DNA of 64,000 nucleotides from Streptomyces cinnabarinus (GTDB taxonomy: Bacteria > Actinomycetota > Actinomycetes > Streptomycetales > Streptomycetaceae), in NCBI RefSeq assembly GCF_027270315.1, contig NZ_CP114413.1, positions 4,402,001-4,466,000 of the forward strand, in the 5' to 3' direction. A model generated the notes under the pieces. It did no database searches, was not told where the DNA came from, and saw only the letters and a list, made by a program, of their open reading frames with translations. Numbering within the stretch: the first letter of the stretch is position 1; every line of letters begins with the position of its first letter. This document shows positions 42,994 through 50,679 of this stretch, one piece after another. A program made the position numbers and the translations under genes.

Positions 42994-43730
42994 GAGGCCG
43001 CGGGCTTGATGAGATACCCGGCGCCGCGCCGGGTGTGGATCATCGGCTCCCGCCCGGCGTCGATCTTCCGCCGCAGGTAGGAGATGTACAGCTCGACGAC
43101 GTTGGCCTGGCCGCCGAAGTCGTAGGACCAGACCCGGTCGAGGATCTGCGCCTTGCTGAGCACGCGCCGCGGGTTGCGCATGAGGAAGCGCAGCAGCTCG
43201 AACTCGGTGGCGGTGAGGTGGATGTTGTCACCGGCCCGGCTGACCTCGTGGCTGTCCTCGTCGAGGGTGAGATCGCCGACGACGAGCACGGAGTCGGAGC
43301 GGCGGTCGGCGGCACCGGAGCGGCGGATGAGTCCGCGCAGCCGAGCGACGACCTCCTCAAGGCTGAACGGCTTGGTGACGTAGTCGTCGCCACCCGCGGT
43401 GAGCCCGGCGATACGGTCCTCGACGGCGTCCTTGGCGGTGAGGAACAGCACCGGAACGTCCGGCAGCTCGCGCCGCAGCCGCCCGAGGACGGTCAGGCCG
43501 TCCATGTCCGGGAGCATCATGTCCAGGACGACGGCGTCGGGCCGGAACTCGCGCGCGGTCTGGATGGCGCCCGTGCCGTCCCCCGCGCTGCGGATCTGCC
43601 AGCCCTCGTATCGCAGAGCCATGGACAGCAGCTCGGTGATCGACAGCTCGTCGTCCACCACAAGCACTCGGACGGGGCTCCCGTCCGGCCTCAGCAGTTC
43701 GGTGCGCCCCTGGGGCGAGGTCGTGGTCAT
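42990..43730 (-). CDS. OmpR-family response regulator
   Basis: A 246-residue regulator. The receiver has VVDDELSI, the phospho-acceptor Asp in VVLDMMLPDMDG and Lys in DDYVTKPFS. A winged-helix DNA-binding domain follows (HLTATEFELLRFLMRNP, VELYISYLRRKID). I chose the ATG at 43730; a GTG three codons earlier and further in-frame starts exist. First gene of a four-gene operon with the kinase, GT2-GtrA and GT39. Confidence 0.94.
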   Translation of the reverse strand: MTTTSPQGRTELLRPDGSPVRVLVVDDELSITELLSMALRYEGWQIRSAGDGTGAIQTAREFRPDAVVLDMMLPDMDGLTVLGRLRRELPDVPVLFLTAKDAVEDRIAGLTAGGDDYVTKPFSLEEVVARLRGLIRRSGAADRRSDSVLVVGDLTLDEDSHEVSRAGDNIHLTATEFELLRFLMRNPRRVLSKAQILDRVWSYDFGGQANVVELYISYLRRKIDAGREPMIHTRRGAGYLIKPAAS

Positions 43731-43840
43731 GATGGACACCCTGTCGGCGCCCTCTGAGAACACGCTTTCTACAACCTGTGATTTTCCTGAGAAACGCACA
43801 GGAGGCTCTCAGGGAATACCTGGGTCCGGGGTGCGCGCGG

Positions 43841-44716
43841 TCAGAACAGTCCGTCCTGATTGGCCGCCACGGACTTGAACGGCCGTACCGGCAGGGTCGG
43901 TTCCATGCCCTCGTCCGCAGCCGTCAGCTCCCACCCCCTCATCAGCCGGGTGTCGAGGACGAGGACTCCGGTGGTGGTCGCCAGATGCAGATCCGGTCCG
44001 GCGGCGGCGACGAGGCTCCCCGCGATGGCGCCGCCCGGGACCAGCTCGGTCACCTCACCGACGGCGGGCGGGAGTTCGGCGAGCCCGAAGGCGTGGACGT
44101 GATCGACGGGGCGGCAGGGGGCGGGGGTCAGCGACTCGGGCCAGCCGGTGAGCGCCCGAGCCCGGGCATGCAGCCGCTCGACCTCTTCGGCCCGCTCGGC
44201 CCCGGTCCCGGGGAGCGCCGAACGGACGGCCCGCTTGTCGGCGTACGGGATCCGGTCCGGCACCCGGAGCGCGGCACGGAGCAGTTCCTCGGTGCGCCGG
44301 GCCGCCATGAGGGGCCCGGTGCCGAGCCAGCTGAAACAGACGGCGCCCTGCTCCAGCAGCCGCGCGGACCCCCGCTCCTCGGCGGTGATCCCGACCTTGA
44401 GCATCCCGGGCCCGAACCAGGCCAGATAGACGCGGTACGGCCGTGGATCGTCGGCGAGAGTATCCGCGGCAACGGAGTGCGCCCGATCCAGCCGGCCACA
44501 CTCCTCACACCGCGCCCCGGAACTGCGCCCCGCCACAACGGCCCGCACCGGACAGGCATGCCCCCGGGCCCCCACACAAGTCCGCACACCCCCGTCCACG
44601 ACCCTGAAGGCCACCCGCTTCCCCCAGGTCAGCTCAGTACGCCGCCCACCGTCCCACCCCAACACGGGACCAGTCGCCGCCCACCGCAACCCCGAACACA
44701 CCCATGCCTGTGCCAT
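43841..44716 (-). CDS. DUF2797 family protein
   Basis: A 291-residue protein with a Cys/His zinc-binding region (CVGARGHACPVR then CEECGRLDRAH) and a central block like a GIY-YIG nuclease fold (YRVYLAWFGPGMLKVGITAEER). It is found in many actinobacteria. The ATG at 44716 is the first good start. It may bind or cut nucleic acid; that is inference from the fold resemblance. Confidence 0.82.
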   Translation of the reverse strand: MAQAWVCSGLRWAATGPVLGWDGGRRTELTWGKRVAFRVVDGGVRTCVGARGHACPVRAVVAGRSSGARCEECGRLDRAHSVAADTLADDPRPYRVYLAWFGPGMLKVGITAEERGSARLLEQGAVCFSWLGTGPLMAARRTEELLRAALRVPDRIPYADKRAVRSALPGTGAERAEEVERLHARARALTGWPESLTPAPCRPVDHVHAFGLAELPPAVGEVTELVPGGAIAGSLVAAAGPDLHLATTTGVLVLDTRLMRGWELTAADEGMEPTLPVRPFKSVAANQDGLF

Positions 44717-44774
44717 CACGTCGAGGGTAGGGGGAGGCACTGACAACGCCCCCGGGAGACGGCGCGCTTCGGGC

Positions 44775-45173
44775 TCACTCGACGGGTGACAGCCGTACCG
44801 ACTCGCCGCCGGACACGGCCGCGGCCCCGGTCTCGACCTCGACCCCGGCCGCGACCTCGGGGGTCACCGCCCGCCGCCCCCGCCCGGCCAGCCGGCAGCC
44901 CAGGCAGTCCGGGTGCCCCGCGCGGGCCAGTGAATCGCGGGCCCGCATTGGCCACTCCTCCCGGGGACGGCGGCCAGGGGGCTTGCCCCAGCCGCGGAGG
45001 TGCAGGGTCCAGGTGGTCAGCAGGGCCAGCGCGCAGATCGCGAGGCCGCCCGCGATGAGCGGTGCGGAGACCAGGCACACCCCCAGTCCCAGCGCGGTCG
45101 TCCCGATCGCCGCCATGCCGAAACCGGTCCACCCCGCGACCGTGTGCCCCTCGTCATACTGGTGTGCGCTCAC
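44775..45173 (-). CDS. HGxxPAAW-type small membrane protein
   Basis: A 132-residue protein with two transmembrane helices (about residues 10-58) after a polar start (VSAHQYDEGHTVAGWTG). The C-terminal tail is Arg/Gly-rich with two Cys in CLGC. GGGGAGG lies 7 nt before the GTG at 45173, so I prefer this start over the ATG 6 nt upstream. Function unknown. Confidence 0.8.
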   Translation of the reverse strand: MSAHQYDEGHTVAGWTGFGMAAIGTTALGLGVCLVSAPLIAGGLAICALALLTTWTLHLRGWGKPPGRRPREEWPMRARDSLARAGHPDCLGCRLAGRGRRAVTPEVAAGVEVETGAAAVSGGESVRLSPVE

Positions 45174-45261
45174 GAGCATGCCTCCCCGTCCGGACGAGAA
45201 TCTCTTACCTCCTAAGAAATTTAGCGCAGAAATCTCTCACGAGCTAAGGTAATCACGAAAC

Positions 45262-45741
45262 ATGGCAGCCAAGCCGCGCCCCACCGCCACCTCCGCCCAG
45301 GCGCTGGAGGCGATGGACTCCCTCATCGCGGCCCATCTGCTCGGCCAGCAGGAGATGGCCCAGCGTCTGGGCCTGAACATCACCGACCTGCTCTGCTTCG
45401 CCTGCGTCCTGAAGGCCGGCGACAAGCTGCTCACCGCGGGCGATCTCGCCGAGCACGCCCATGTCACCTCCGGCGCGATGACCGGCGTCCTCAACCGGCT
45501 GGAACGCGGCGGATACATCACCCGCGTCCCCGACCCGGCCGACCGCCGCCGCGTCCGCGTCGCCGCGGTCCCGGACGCGATCACGCGCGTGGTGGACCTG
45601 TACGGGCCCTACTACGGCCGGCTGACACAGCTGTTCGCCGACTACTCCCCCGACGAGATCGCCGTACTGACCGACTGGTTCACCCGGGCGGGCGGGATGG
45701 CGCAGGAGTACATCGACGAACTCCGCGCGAAGGACGCCTGA
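45262..45741 (+). CDS. MarR family transcriptional regulator
   Basis: A 159-residue winged-helix protein: LLTAGDLAEHAHVTSGAMTG as the HTH and YITRVPDPADRRRVRV as the wing. It is divergent from the small membrane protein. The shared 88-bp region holds TTACCT..AGGTAA and TTAGC..GCTAA inverted repeats, likely autoregulatory sites. Target genes unknown. Confidence 0.92.
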   Translation: MAAKPRPTATSAQALEAMDSLIAAHLLGQQEMAQRLGLNITDLLCFACVLKAGDKLLTAGDLAEHAHVTSGAMTGVLNRLERGGYITRVPDPADRRRVRVAAVPDAITRVVDLYGPYYGRLTQLFADYSPDEIAVLTDWFTRAGGMAQEYIDELRAKDA

Positions 45742-45749
45742 GCGTCGCC

Positions 45750-46157
45750 TCAGCGGCGGCGCCCGCGGATCCTCTCCTCCTCAAGGGCGTCGTAGGATAG
45801 GCGAGCCCGCTCCACCTGGGGCAGGTTGACCGACCACTCGGAGAGGGCGGCGAAGAGCGGGGCCAGACTGCGGCCCAGTTCGCTGATCTCGTACTCCACG
45901 CGCGGGGGAACCTCGGGGTAGTAGGTGCGGACGACCAGCCCGTCGCGCTCCAACTGCCGTAGCCGCTGGGTCAGTACCTTCGGGGTAATCGTGGCGATCC
46001 GGCGCTCCAGTTCCACGAAGCGCTGTCTGCCGTGCTCGTGCAGGGCCCACAGGATCGGGGTCGTCCAGCGGCTGAAGACGATGTCGACGACGGGCGCGAC
46101 GGGGCACGCGTTCTCGGGGGCGACATCGGCCACCCTGCCCATTGTGCTCTCGGTCAC
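45750..46157 (-). CDS. HxlR family transcriptional regulator
   Basis: A 135-residue winged-helix regulator with the family's N-terminal Cys (ENACPVAPVVDIVFSRWT), FVELERRIATITPKVLTQRL and the wing YPEVPPRVEYEIS. The Cys suggests redox or electrophile sensing, as in other HxlR/YodB proteins. GTG start after GGGAG. It is divergent from an NmrA-like gene, its probable target. Confidence 0.93.
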   Translation of the reverse strand: MTESTMGRVADVAPENACPVAPVVDIVFSRWTTPILWALHEHGRQRFVELERRIATITPKVLTQRLRQLERDGLVVRTYYPEVPPRVEYEISELGRSLAPLFAALSEWSVNLPQVERARLSYDALEEERIRGRRR

Positions 46158-46187
46158 ATCCACTCCCTGTCCCAATACTTTCCTCTA

Positions 46188-46201
46188 GGTACCTGCTTAC
46201 C
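46188..46201. promoter_or_regulatory. Candidate HxlR operator
   Basis: Inverted repeat GGTACCTGCTTACC (GGTA / TACC arms, 6-nt spacer) in the 99-bp region between the divergent hxlR-type and NmrA-like genes, close to the regulator's start. Confidence 0.5.
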
Positions 46202-46256
46202 CCACAAAAGTAACGTTCCAGAGCAGGGAGTTGACGACTCGGAACGGAGTACGACG

Positions 46257-47087
46257 ATGATCGTGGTGACCGGAGCGACGGGCAATGTCGGGCGGCCGCT
46301 GGTGCGGGCGCTGGTCGAGGCGGGGGAGCGGGTGACAGCGGTCTCGCGACGGGCGCCGGCCGCCGAGGAGATACCGGCGGGGGTCCGCCATCACGCGGCC
46401 GACCTCGCCGACCTCCCAGCCCTGAAACCCGCCCTCGACGGGGCCTCCGCCCTCTTCCTCCTGACCTCGGGGGAGTTCATCGGCAGGGGTGGCGACCTCG
46501 GCGCGGTGCTGGAGGTGGTGAAGGCCGCCGGGGTGGGCCGCGTGGTCCTGCTGTCCTCGCAGGGCGTGGGCACCGGGCACCATGCCCCGACACTCGAGGA
46601 CGCCGTACGGGAATCGGGCGTGGAGTGGACGATCCTGCGCCCCAGCGGCTTCCACTCCAACGCCCTCCAGTGGGCCGAGTCCGTCCGCACCCGACGCGAG
46701 GTCGCGGCACCGTTCGGGGGTGTGGCCCTGCCGACCGTCGACCCGGCCGACATCGCCGGAGCCGCCGCGGTGACCCTGCGCGAGGCGGGCCACGGCGGCA
46801 GGACCTACGACATCACCGGCCCTGCCCCCATCTCCCCCCGGGACCAAACCACCGCCATCCAGGCTGCGTTGGGTGAGCCGGTGCGGTTCGTGGAGCTGAC
46901 CCGGGCCGAGGCGCGGGCGCACATGGTGGGGTTCATGCCCGAGCCGGTCGTCGAGGCCACGCTCGACATGCTGGGCAGTCCGCCCGAGGCGCTCCAGCGG
47001 GTGAGCCCCGACACCGAACGCCTCCTCGGCCGCCGCCCGTACGACTTCGCGGACTGGGCGGCACGGCACGCGCAGCTGTTCAAGTAG
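46257..47087 (+). CDS. NmrA-like NAD(P)-binding protein
   Basis: A 276-residue atypical short-chain dehydrogenase with the Rossmann motif VVTGATGNVGRPLV and blocks VGRVVLLSSQGVG and VEWTILRPSGFHSNAL. Such proteins, including quinone oxidoreductases like QorB, are often controlled by HxlR regulators, which fits the divergent neighbour. GGAG ribosome site. Confidence 0.9.
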   Translation: MIVVTGATGNVGRPLVRALVEAGERVTAVSRRAPAAEEIPAGVRHHAADLADLPALKPALDGASALFLLTSGEFIGRGGDLGAVLEVVKAAGVGRVVLLSSQGVGTGHHAPTLEDAVRESGVEWTILRPSGFHSNALQWAESVRTRREVAAPFGGVALPTVDPADIAGAAAVTLREAGHGGRTYDITGPAPISPRDQTTAIQAALGEPVRFVELTRAEARAHMVGFMPEPVVEATLDMLGSPPEALQRVSPDTERLLGRRPYDFADWAARHAQLFK

Positions 47088-47239
47088 GCGTGGCCCGCGC
47101 CCTCTTGGTGGTGCTGGCCCCACCCCCGATTCGGGAGCAGGCCTCCTCGTCCGGAAGGGCGGGGGACGGGATCGTAGTACGCGGCTGATCGAGACCCTCG
47201 GTCCCGCCCCCCAACGTCCCCCGCCCGGAAGGAAGTTCC

Positions 47240-47713
47240 ATGTCGTCGCCGCTCGCGTCCTTCGCCCGGTTCGTGGTGTGCGGGGGCGGCGTAGGACTGG
47301 TCTCCGGCGCCACGGTGCCCCTCCTGGCCCACTCGATGCCCTGGGCGCTGGCCAACGCGCTGATCACCGTGGCCTCCACCCTCCTCTGCACCGAGCTGCA
47401 CGCCCTGTTCACCTTCGGCACCGGCAACCGCCCCGGACTGCGCCGCCATCTCCAGTCGGCGGGTTCGGCGGCGGTGGCCTACGCCGTGACGTCAGCGGCC
47501 ATCCTGATCCTGCACCTGCTGAACCCGTCCCCCACACTCCTGTGGGAACAGACGGTCTACCTCTCCGCCTCCGGCCTCGCCGGGGTGGGCCGCTTCCTGG
47601 TGCTGCGACTCTTCGTGTTCCCGCCCGGCCCCGCTCACGAAGGCCGCGCCGTCCGCCTCCGCGGCACACGCACCCCCGTCCGGGTCGGCGACGGGCTTCT
47701 CCTCACCACATGA
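47240..47713 (+). CDS. GtrA-like membrane protein
   Basis: A 157-residue protein with four transmembrane helices (about residues 8-28, 37-55, 75-95, 107-128) in the GtrA pattern (FARFVVCGGGVGLVSGAT, ELHALFTFGTGNRP). It may help move polyprenyl-phosphate sugars. A hairpin that also ends the original tRNA-Arg unit follows its stop. Confidence 0.85.
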   Translation: MSSPLASFARFVVCGGGVGLVSGATVPLLAHSMPWALANALITVASTLLCTELHALFTFGTGNRPGLRRHLQSAGSAAVAYAVTSAAILILHLLNPSPTLLWEQTVYLSASGLAGVGRFLVLRLFVFPPGPAHEGRAVRLRGTRTPVRVGDGLLLTT

Positions 47714-47747
47714 CAAAGCCCCTCCGGGATAATCCCGGAGGGGCTTT
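47713..47747. terminator. Bidirectional terminator, original partner of tRNA-Arg
   Basis: A 17-bp stem (CAAAGCCCCTCCGGGAT / ATCCCGGAGGGGCTTTG) starting at the GtrA stop. Before integration it would have ended tRNA-Arg transcription from the other side; it is now stranded beside attL. Confidence 0.85.
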
Positions 47748-47752
47748 GTGTG

Positions 47753-47796
47753 ATGTGCACTCGGCAGGATTCGAACCTGCAACCTTCTGATCCGTA
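47753..47796. repeat. attL (44-bp core copy)
   Basis: Identical to 58876-58919. It matches the tRNA-Arg(ACG) gene from the anticodon loop to the 3' end. The sequence beyond it (47797 onward) does not complete a tRNA. Confidence 0.93.
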
Positions 47797-47902
47797 GGCG
47801 CGTTTACCTCGAATGCGCGTTCCCACTACCAGCCGCTGAGCGCCCGTGATCCACGATGGCGGCACCGCATTGATCCGTCGCCGTGCGCTGGTGTGCGTGG
47901 CT

Positions 47903-47925
47903 GTTGATGTCAGCCGCTGATGTCA
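47903..47925. promoter_or_regulatory. Integrase arm-type sites, left end
   Basis: Two 9-bp units 13 bp apart (TTGATGTCA-GCCG-CTGATGTCA), 107 bp inside attL. The same 23-bp block with one mismatch lies 38 bp inside attR (58816-58838), in the same orientation, as expected of the arms of attP. Confidence 0.7.
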
Positions 47926-47970
47926 GGGGGTCGTTCCCTTTTCGCTGGTCAAACCACCGTCGCTAGCGTG

Positions 47971-48588
47971 TCAGCCCTTCTGAAGCGGAACTTCGACGCG
48001 GGTGGTTGCGTCACCCTGCCACGCATCACTCAGACCGACAGGCAAGAGGTGGTGCGGCATGGCCAGTTCACCCGCTGGACGCTGGGCCAGCCATCCCGAC
48101 CGCCTGTGCGTCGGCGCCTCGGTCCGCACGTGCCTGAAGCCCAACCGTTCGTAGTAGTCGTGCAGTTCGGTGTTCGTGCGCCACGTGTCGATGCGCACCC
48201 AGGATCGCCCTTCAAGCGCCGCGAGGCGGGACATCCAGTCGATCACTCGGGTGCCCAGATTCCTGCCGGACGCTTCCCGCGCGACGATCAGTTTGTACAG
48301 GTACAGCGCTGATTCGGGGCGGTCGGCGTCCGTCCAGAAATCCCGGTCGACGGGGCCGCGACTGACCGTCGCGAGCACCCTGTCATCTTCGCCGACCACG
48401 ACCCATGCACGCCCCTCATCTATGCTGGCGCGCCATTTCGCGATGGCCCGATCACCGGTCTCCGGGTCGCTCCACTGGTCCGTGCCCTTGGTACGCAACC
48501 ACCCTTCCGCCTCTGCTCTCAGAGCCAAAAGGGCAGGTACATCCTCCGCCGCCGCAGGGCGGAGGTACTCAGTCGGTGCTGACTTCAT
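47971..48588 (-). CDS. GNAT family N-acetyltransferase (AICE cargo)
   Basis: A 205-residue acetyltransferase: YLRPAAAEDVPALLALRAEA, acetyl-CoA site LIVAREASGRNLGTRVIDWM and YYERLGFRHVRTE. The ATG lies 20 bp inside the end of the GntR gene, so the two are coupled. It probably acetylates a small molecule or protein. As cargo or as a regulator of transfer, its target is unknown. Confidence 0.87.
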   Translation of the reverse strand: MKSAPTEYLRPAAAEDVPALLALRAEAEGWLRTKGTDQWSDPETGDRAIAKWRASIDEGRAWVVVGEDDRVLATVSRGPVDRDFWTDADRPESALYLYKLIVAREASGRNLGTRVIDWMSRLAALEGRSWVRIDTWRTNTELHDYYERLGFRHVRTEAPTHRRSGWLAQRPAGELAMPHHLLPVGLSDAWQGDATTRVEVPLQKG

Positions 48589-49345
48589 AGAGGATCTTGT
48601 GCCTGTCTCCGGGGAGGATGGTGACCATGCAGCGGAGGGGGCGACCGTCCGCGTCATAGCCAGTACGGGTGTGTTCGGCGATGGGTGTCGCCGCAGGAAG
48701 GGCAAGTAGCTCAGCCTCCTGTCGAGTTGGCATGCGGACGGAGATTTCGTCCCGGTACTTGGCTTGCACAAGCCCCACCGACGCCAGGATGCCGCCGGGG
48801 GCGGATACGTCTCGGGGCTCCATCAACGGCGTGCCGCTTACGAGCTCTTGAGGGAAATACGAGTCGGCCAGAGCGTAAGGCCGGTTGTCTATGTACCGGA
48901 TGCGCTTGCGTGCCACGGCCAAACCGTCTGCGGGCAGTTCGAGGCACTCGCGAACGTGCGGCGGGGGTTCCACGATCGACACCGTGATGTCCTGGCGGGG
49001 GGCATTCCCGTTCTCCGAGATCACGCTTGCCCACTGGTCACCAGCGGTGCGCCCTTCAACCGCGTTGGCGTGGCGACTCCGGCTCTCTAGTGTCGTCCAG
49101 TTCCACACCACGGGCGGATAGTCCTCGCGGACGTACTTCCCTTGGCCCTGGCCCGTTACGACCAGGCCCTCCTCAATCAAGAGGCGAACGCCAGCCCGGA
49201 TGGTCTCGCGGCTGTAGCCGTACTGACTCATCATCTTCGATTCGCTGGGAAGGGCCTCACCCCCCGCCAGTTGCCCGGACACGATCTGTTCGCGCAGGTC
49301 ATAGGCGATTTCCTGAGCCTTCGTCATACCGCGTCGCACTGGCAC
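48569..49345 (-). CDS. GntR/HutC-family regulator (KorSA-like)
   Basis: A 258-residue regulator with an N-terminal winged HTH (EIAYDLREQIVSGQLAGGEA, YGYSRETIRAGVRLL) and a C-terminal UTRA ligand domain. The start is the GTG at 49345, 6 nt after GAGGGG. In pSAM2 the GntR protein KorSA represses transfer and replication genes; this is the likely equivalent by position and family. It is divergent from the main operon, over a 403-bp regulatory region with a direct repeat. Confidence 0.88.
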   Translation of the reverse strand: MPVRRGMTKAQEIAYDLREQIVSGQLAGGEALPSESKMMSQYGYSRETIRAGVRLLIEEGLVVTGQGQGKYVREDYPPVVWNWTTLESRSRHANAVEGRTAGDQWASVISENGNAPRQDITVSIVEPPPHVRECLELPADGLAVARKRIRYIDNRPYALADSYFPQELVSGTPLMEPRDVSAPGGILASVGLVQAKYRDEISVRMPTRQEAELLALPAATPIAEHTRTGYDADGRPLRCMVTILPGDRHKILYEVSTD

Positions 49346-49748
49346 TGGTTCCCCTCTACTCCGACTCCTCCGTACAAGTTAGACCAGGGGGCTTGACTCT
49401 CCAAGCGCGGCTCGTGCAATCTCTTGTTGCGGCACTCCTCCAGACAAGCCAGACGGGGTGTCACGTACGGTTCCGCCGTACAGGTGCGCCCGGAGGAAAG
49501 CCCCAGCTCAGGCGGGGGTGAGTACGAAGGAAGCGTCAGTTACTTGAGAACTCAACAGTGGACCGAGGATCTACCGCCTGTCCTCAGGACAAGAAGGCGG
49601 ACCGCGCGGAGCACGACCCGCGCACTTTGACCTATTCGCAGCGCCATACCTGCGTTGCGGCCGGTTGCCTCCGTCGCTCGTCTCGTACGAGCGGCGCTGA
49701 GGGGAGCCGCGTGAGCGCTTCCAACCCCAAACGACCAGAGGAGACCTC
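49346..49748. promoter_or_regulatory. AICE divergent control region
   Basis: A 403-bp gene-free region between korSA-like and the plus-strand operon. It holds a direct repeat, ACTCCTCCGTACAAG-TTAGACC-GGGG at 49364-49387 and ACTCCTCCAGACAAG-CCAGAC-GGGG at 49434-49457, 70 bp apart. These are candidate operators for the GntR protein. No convincing ORF lies here. Confidence 0.6.
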
Positions 49749-49943
49749 ATGGGTCTGTTCAGCAAGGCTGCCGATTCTGCCGCTTCCACCGTTGCCCGCG
49801 CAGGCCAGAAGGTCGCTGGCGGGAAGGGCGTCGAGGCGGTCAGCAAGGTCACTGGCCCGCTGCTGGGCCGTTCGTTCGAGCGCTGTTCCGAGGTCTGCGG
49901 GCACTGCAACGTGCCCTGCGTCAACGGCACCTGCAACTGCTGA
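49749..49943 (+). CDS. 64-residue protein with Cys-rich C-terminus
   Basis: A small protein. The first 42 residues are Ala/Gly/Lys-rich and helical (SAASTVARAGQKVAGGKG). The last 20 residues hold six Cys (ERCSEVCGHCNVPCVNGTCN, then C). GAGGAG ribosome site. It is the first gene of the AICE main operon. The Cys may bind zinc or form disulfides; function unknown. Confidence 0.75.
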   Translation: MGLFSKAADSAASTVARAGQKVAGGKGVEAVSKVTGPLLGRSFERCSEVCGHCNVPCVNGTCNC

Positions 49944-49949
49944 CTGACA

Positions 49950-50000
49950 GCCCCGGCATCGAGCCGTGAGGGCGCGGGATCGAATCCCGCCCGGGGCACT
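49950..50000 (+). other. tRNA-like minihelix (acceptor stem plus T-arm)
   Basis: A 7-bp acceptor-like stem (GCCCCGG / CCGGGGC) encloses a 17-nt linker and a canonical-looking T-arm (GCGGG-ATCGAAT-CCCGC), followed by ACT. The D- and anticodon arms are missing. It begins 6 bp after the Cys-rich gene stop and is followed by a GC-rich hairpin (CGGCCGC / GCGGCCG). It may be a tRNA remnant, a processing site or a regulatory structure. Confidence 0.5.
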
Positions 50001-50128
50001 CCGGCCGCTGCTGGCGGCCGTGCCGCAGGACGTTCGCGGCTGATCACCCCATCAACGGCGCGCACCCCCGGAGCGGCAACTCCGGGGGTGCTGTTCGGGC
50101 CGTTCACCTACTAGGGAGACCACGACCC

Positions 50129-50386
50129 ATGAACCACATCGTGACTGTTCAGGACGCTGTTACCGCGTTCGAGCCGTGGATGGAACCCACGGACGCGGAG
50201 CTGGACGCCATCGAGCGCGAGATGCCCGTGATCCTCGCGAACGTCGACCTGCTCGACGCGCAGATCGTCACGCTCGACCGCACGCCTACGGAGCTGGACT
50301 CCCGGCGCATCCGCCGGGCCCGTCGTCGGCTGCTCGCCGCGCTCGCGCACCAGGCCATGGAGGCGCACCGGGGCGGTGCGGCGTGA
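50129..50386 (+). CDS. DUF6284-type AICE protein
   Basis: An 85-residue cytosolic protein with block PTDAELDAIEREMPVILANV then TELDSRRIRRARRRLLAAL. Proteins of this kind are common in Streptomyces AICEs and plasmids, always in the small-gene region before the transfer gene. GTGA overlap with the next gene. Function unknown. Confidence 0.8.
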   Translation: MNHIVTVQDAVTAFEPWMEPTDAELDAIEREMPVILANVDLLDAQIVTLDRTPTELDSRRIRRARRRLLAALAHQAMEAHRGGAA

Positions 50387-50679
50387 GCGGACAGGAGAGT
50401 GCGCGGGAGTTCACCGCGCAGATGTCCGTCCGGGCGGGTCGCTGGCGTCTGTACGTCGCCCTGATGAACACCACCGAGGTGTGGCCGGAGTACCGGTTCG
50501 GGCGTTCGGTGCCGACGTTCACGGACCGTACGGACGCGCTCAGCGCGCTCGGGTTCGAGCCGGTACCGGGCGCTGAGTGGACGTGGACCGAGGACAGCGA
50601 GACCCCCGACGACCCGGCTTCCCCGGTCGTGCTGATCGCCGCGATCCGGGTCCGTTCACGGGCGGAGGTGAGCGCGTGA
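50383..50679 (+). CDS. DUF6303-type AICE protein
   Basis: A 98-residue protein (GTG start in the GTGA overlap). Residues 10-40 read TAQMSVRAGRWRLYVALMN and later PGAEWTWTEDSETPDDPASP, the pattern of the DUF6303 group found in Streptomyces mobile elements. Also GTGA-coupled to the next gene. Function unknown. Confidence 0.78.
   Translation: MSGQESAREFTAQMSVRAGRWRLYVALMNTTEVWPEYRFGRSVPTFTDRTDALSALGFEPVPGAEWTWTEDSETPDDPASPVVLIAAIRVRSRAEVSA

Noticed and set aside
47753..47860. Second tRNA at the attL side
   Set aside because: Six acceptor-like base pairs can be drawn (GCGCTC with GAGTGC), but the D-arm does not form and the anticodon loop would be 13 nt; it is only the duplicated 3' part of tRNA-Arg plus element DNA.
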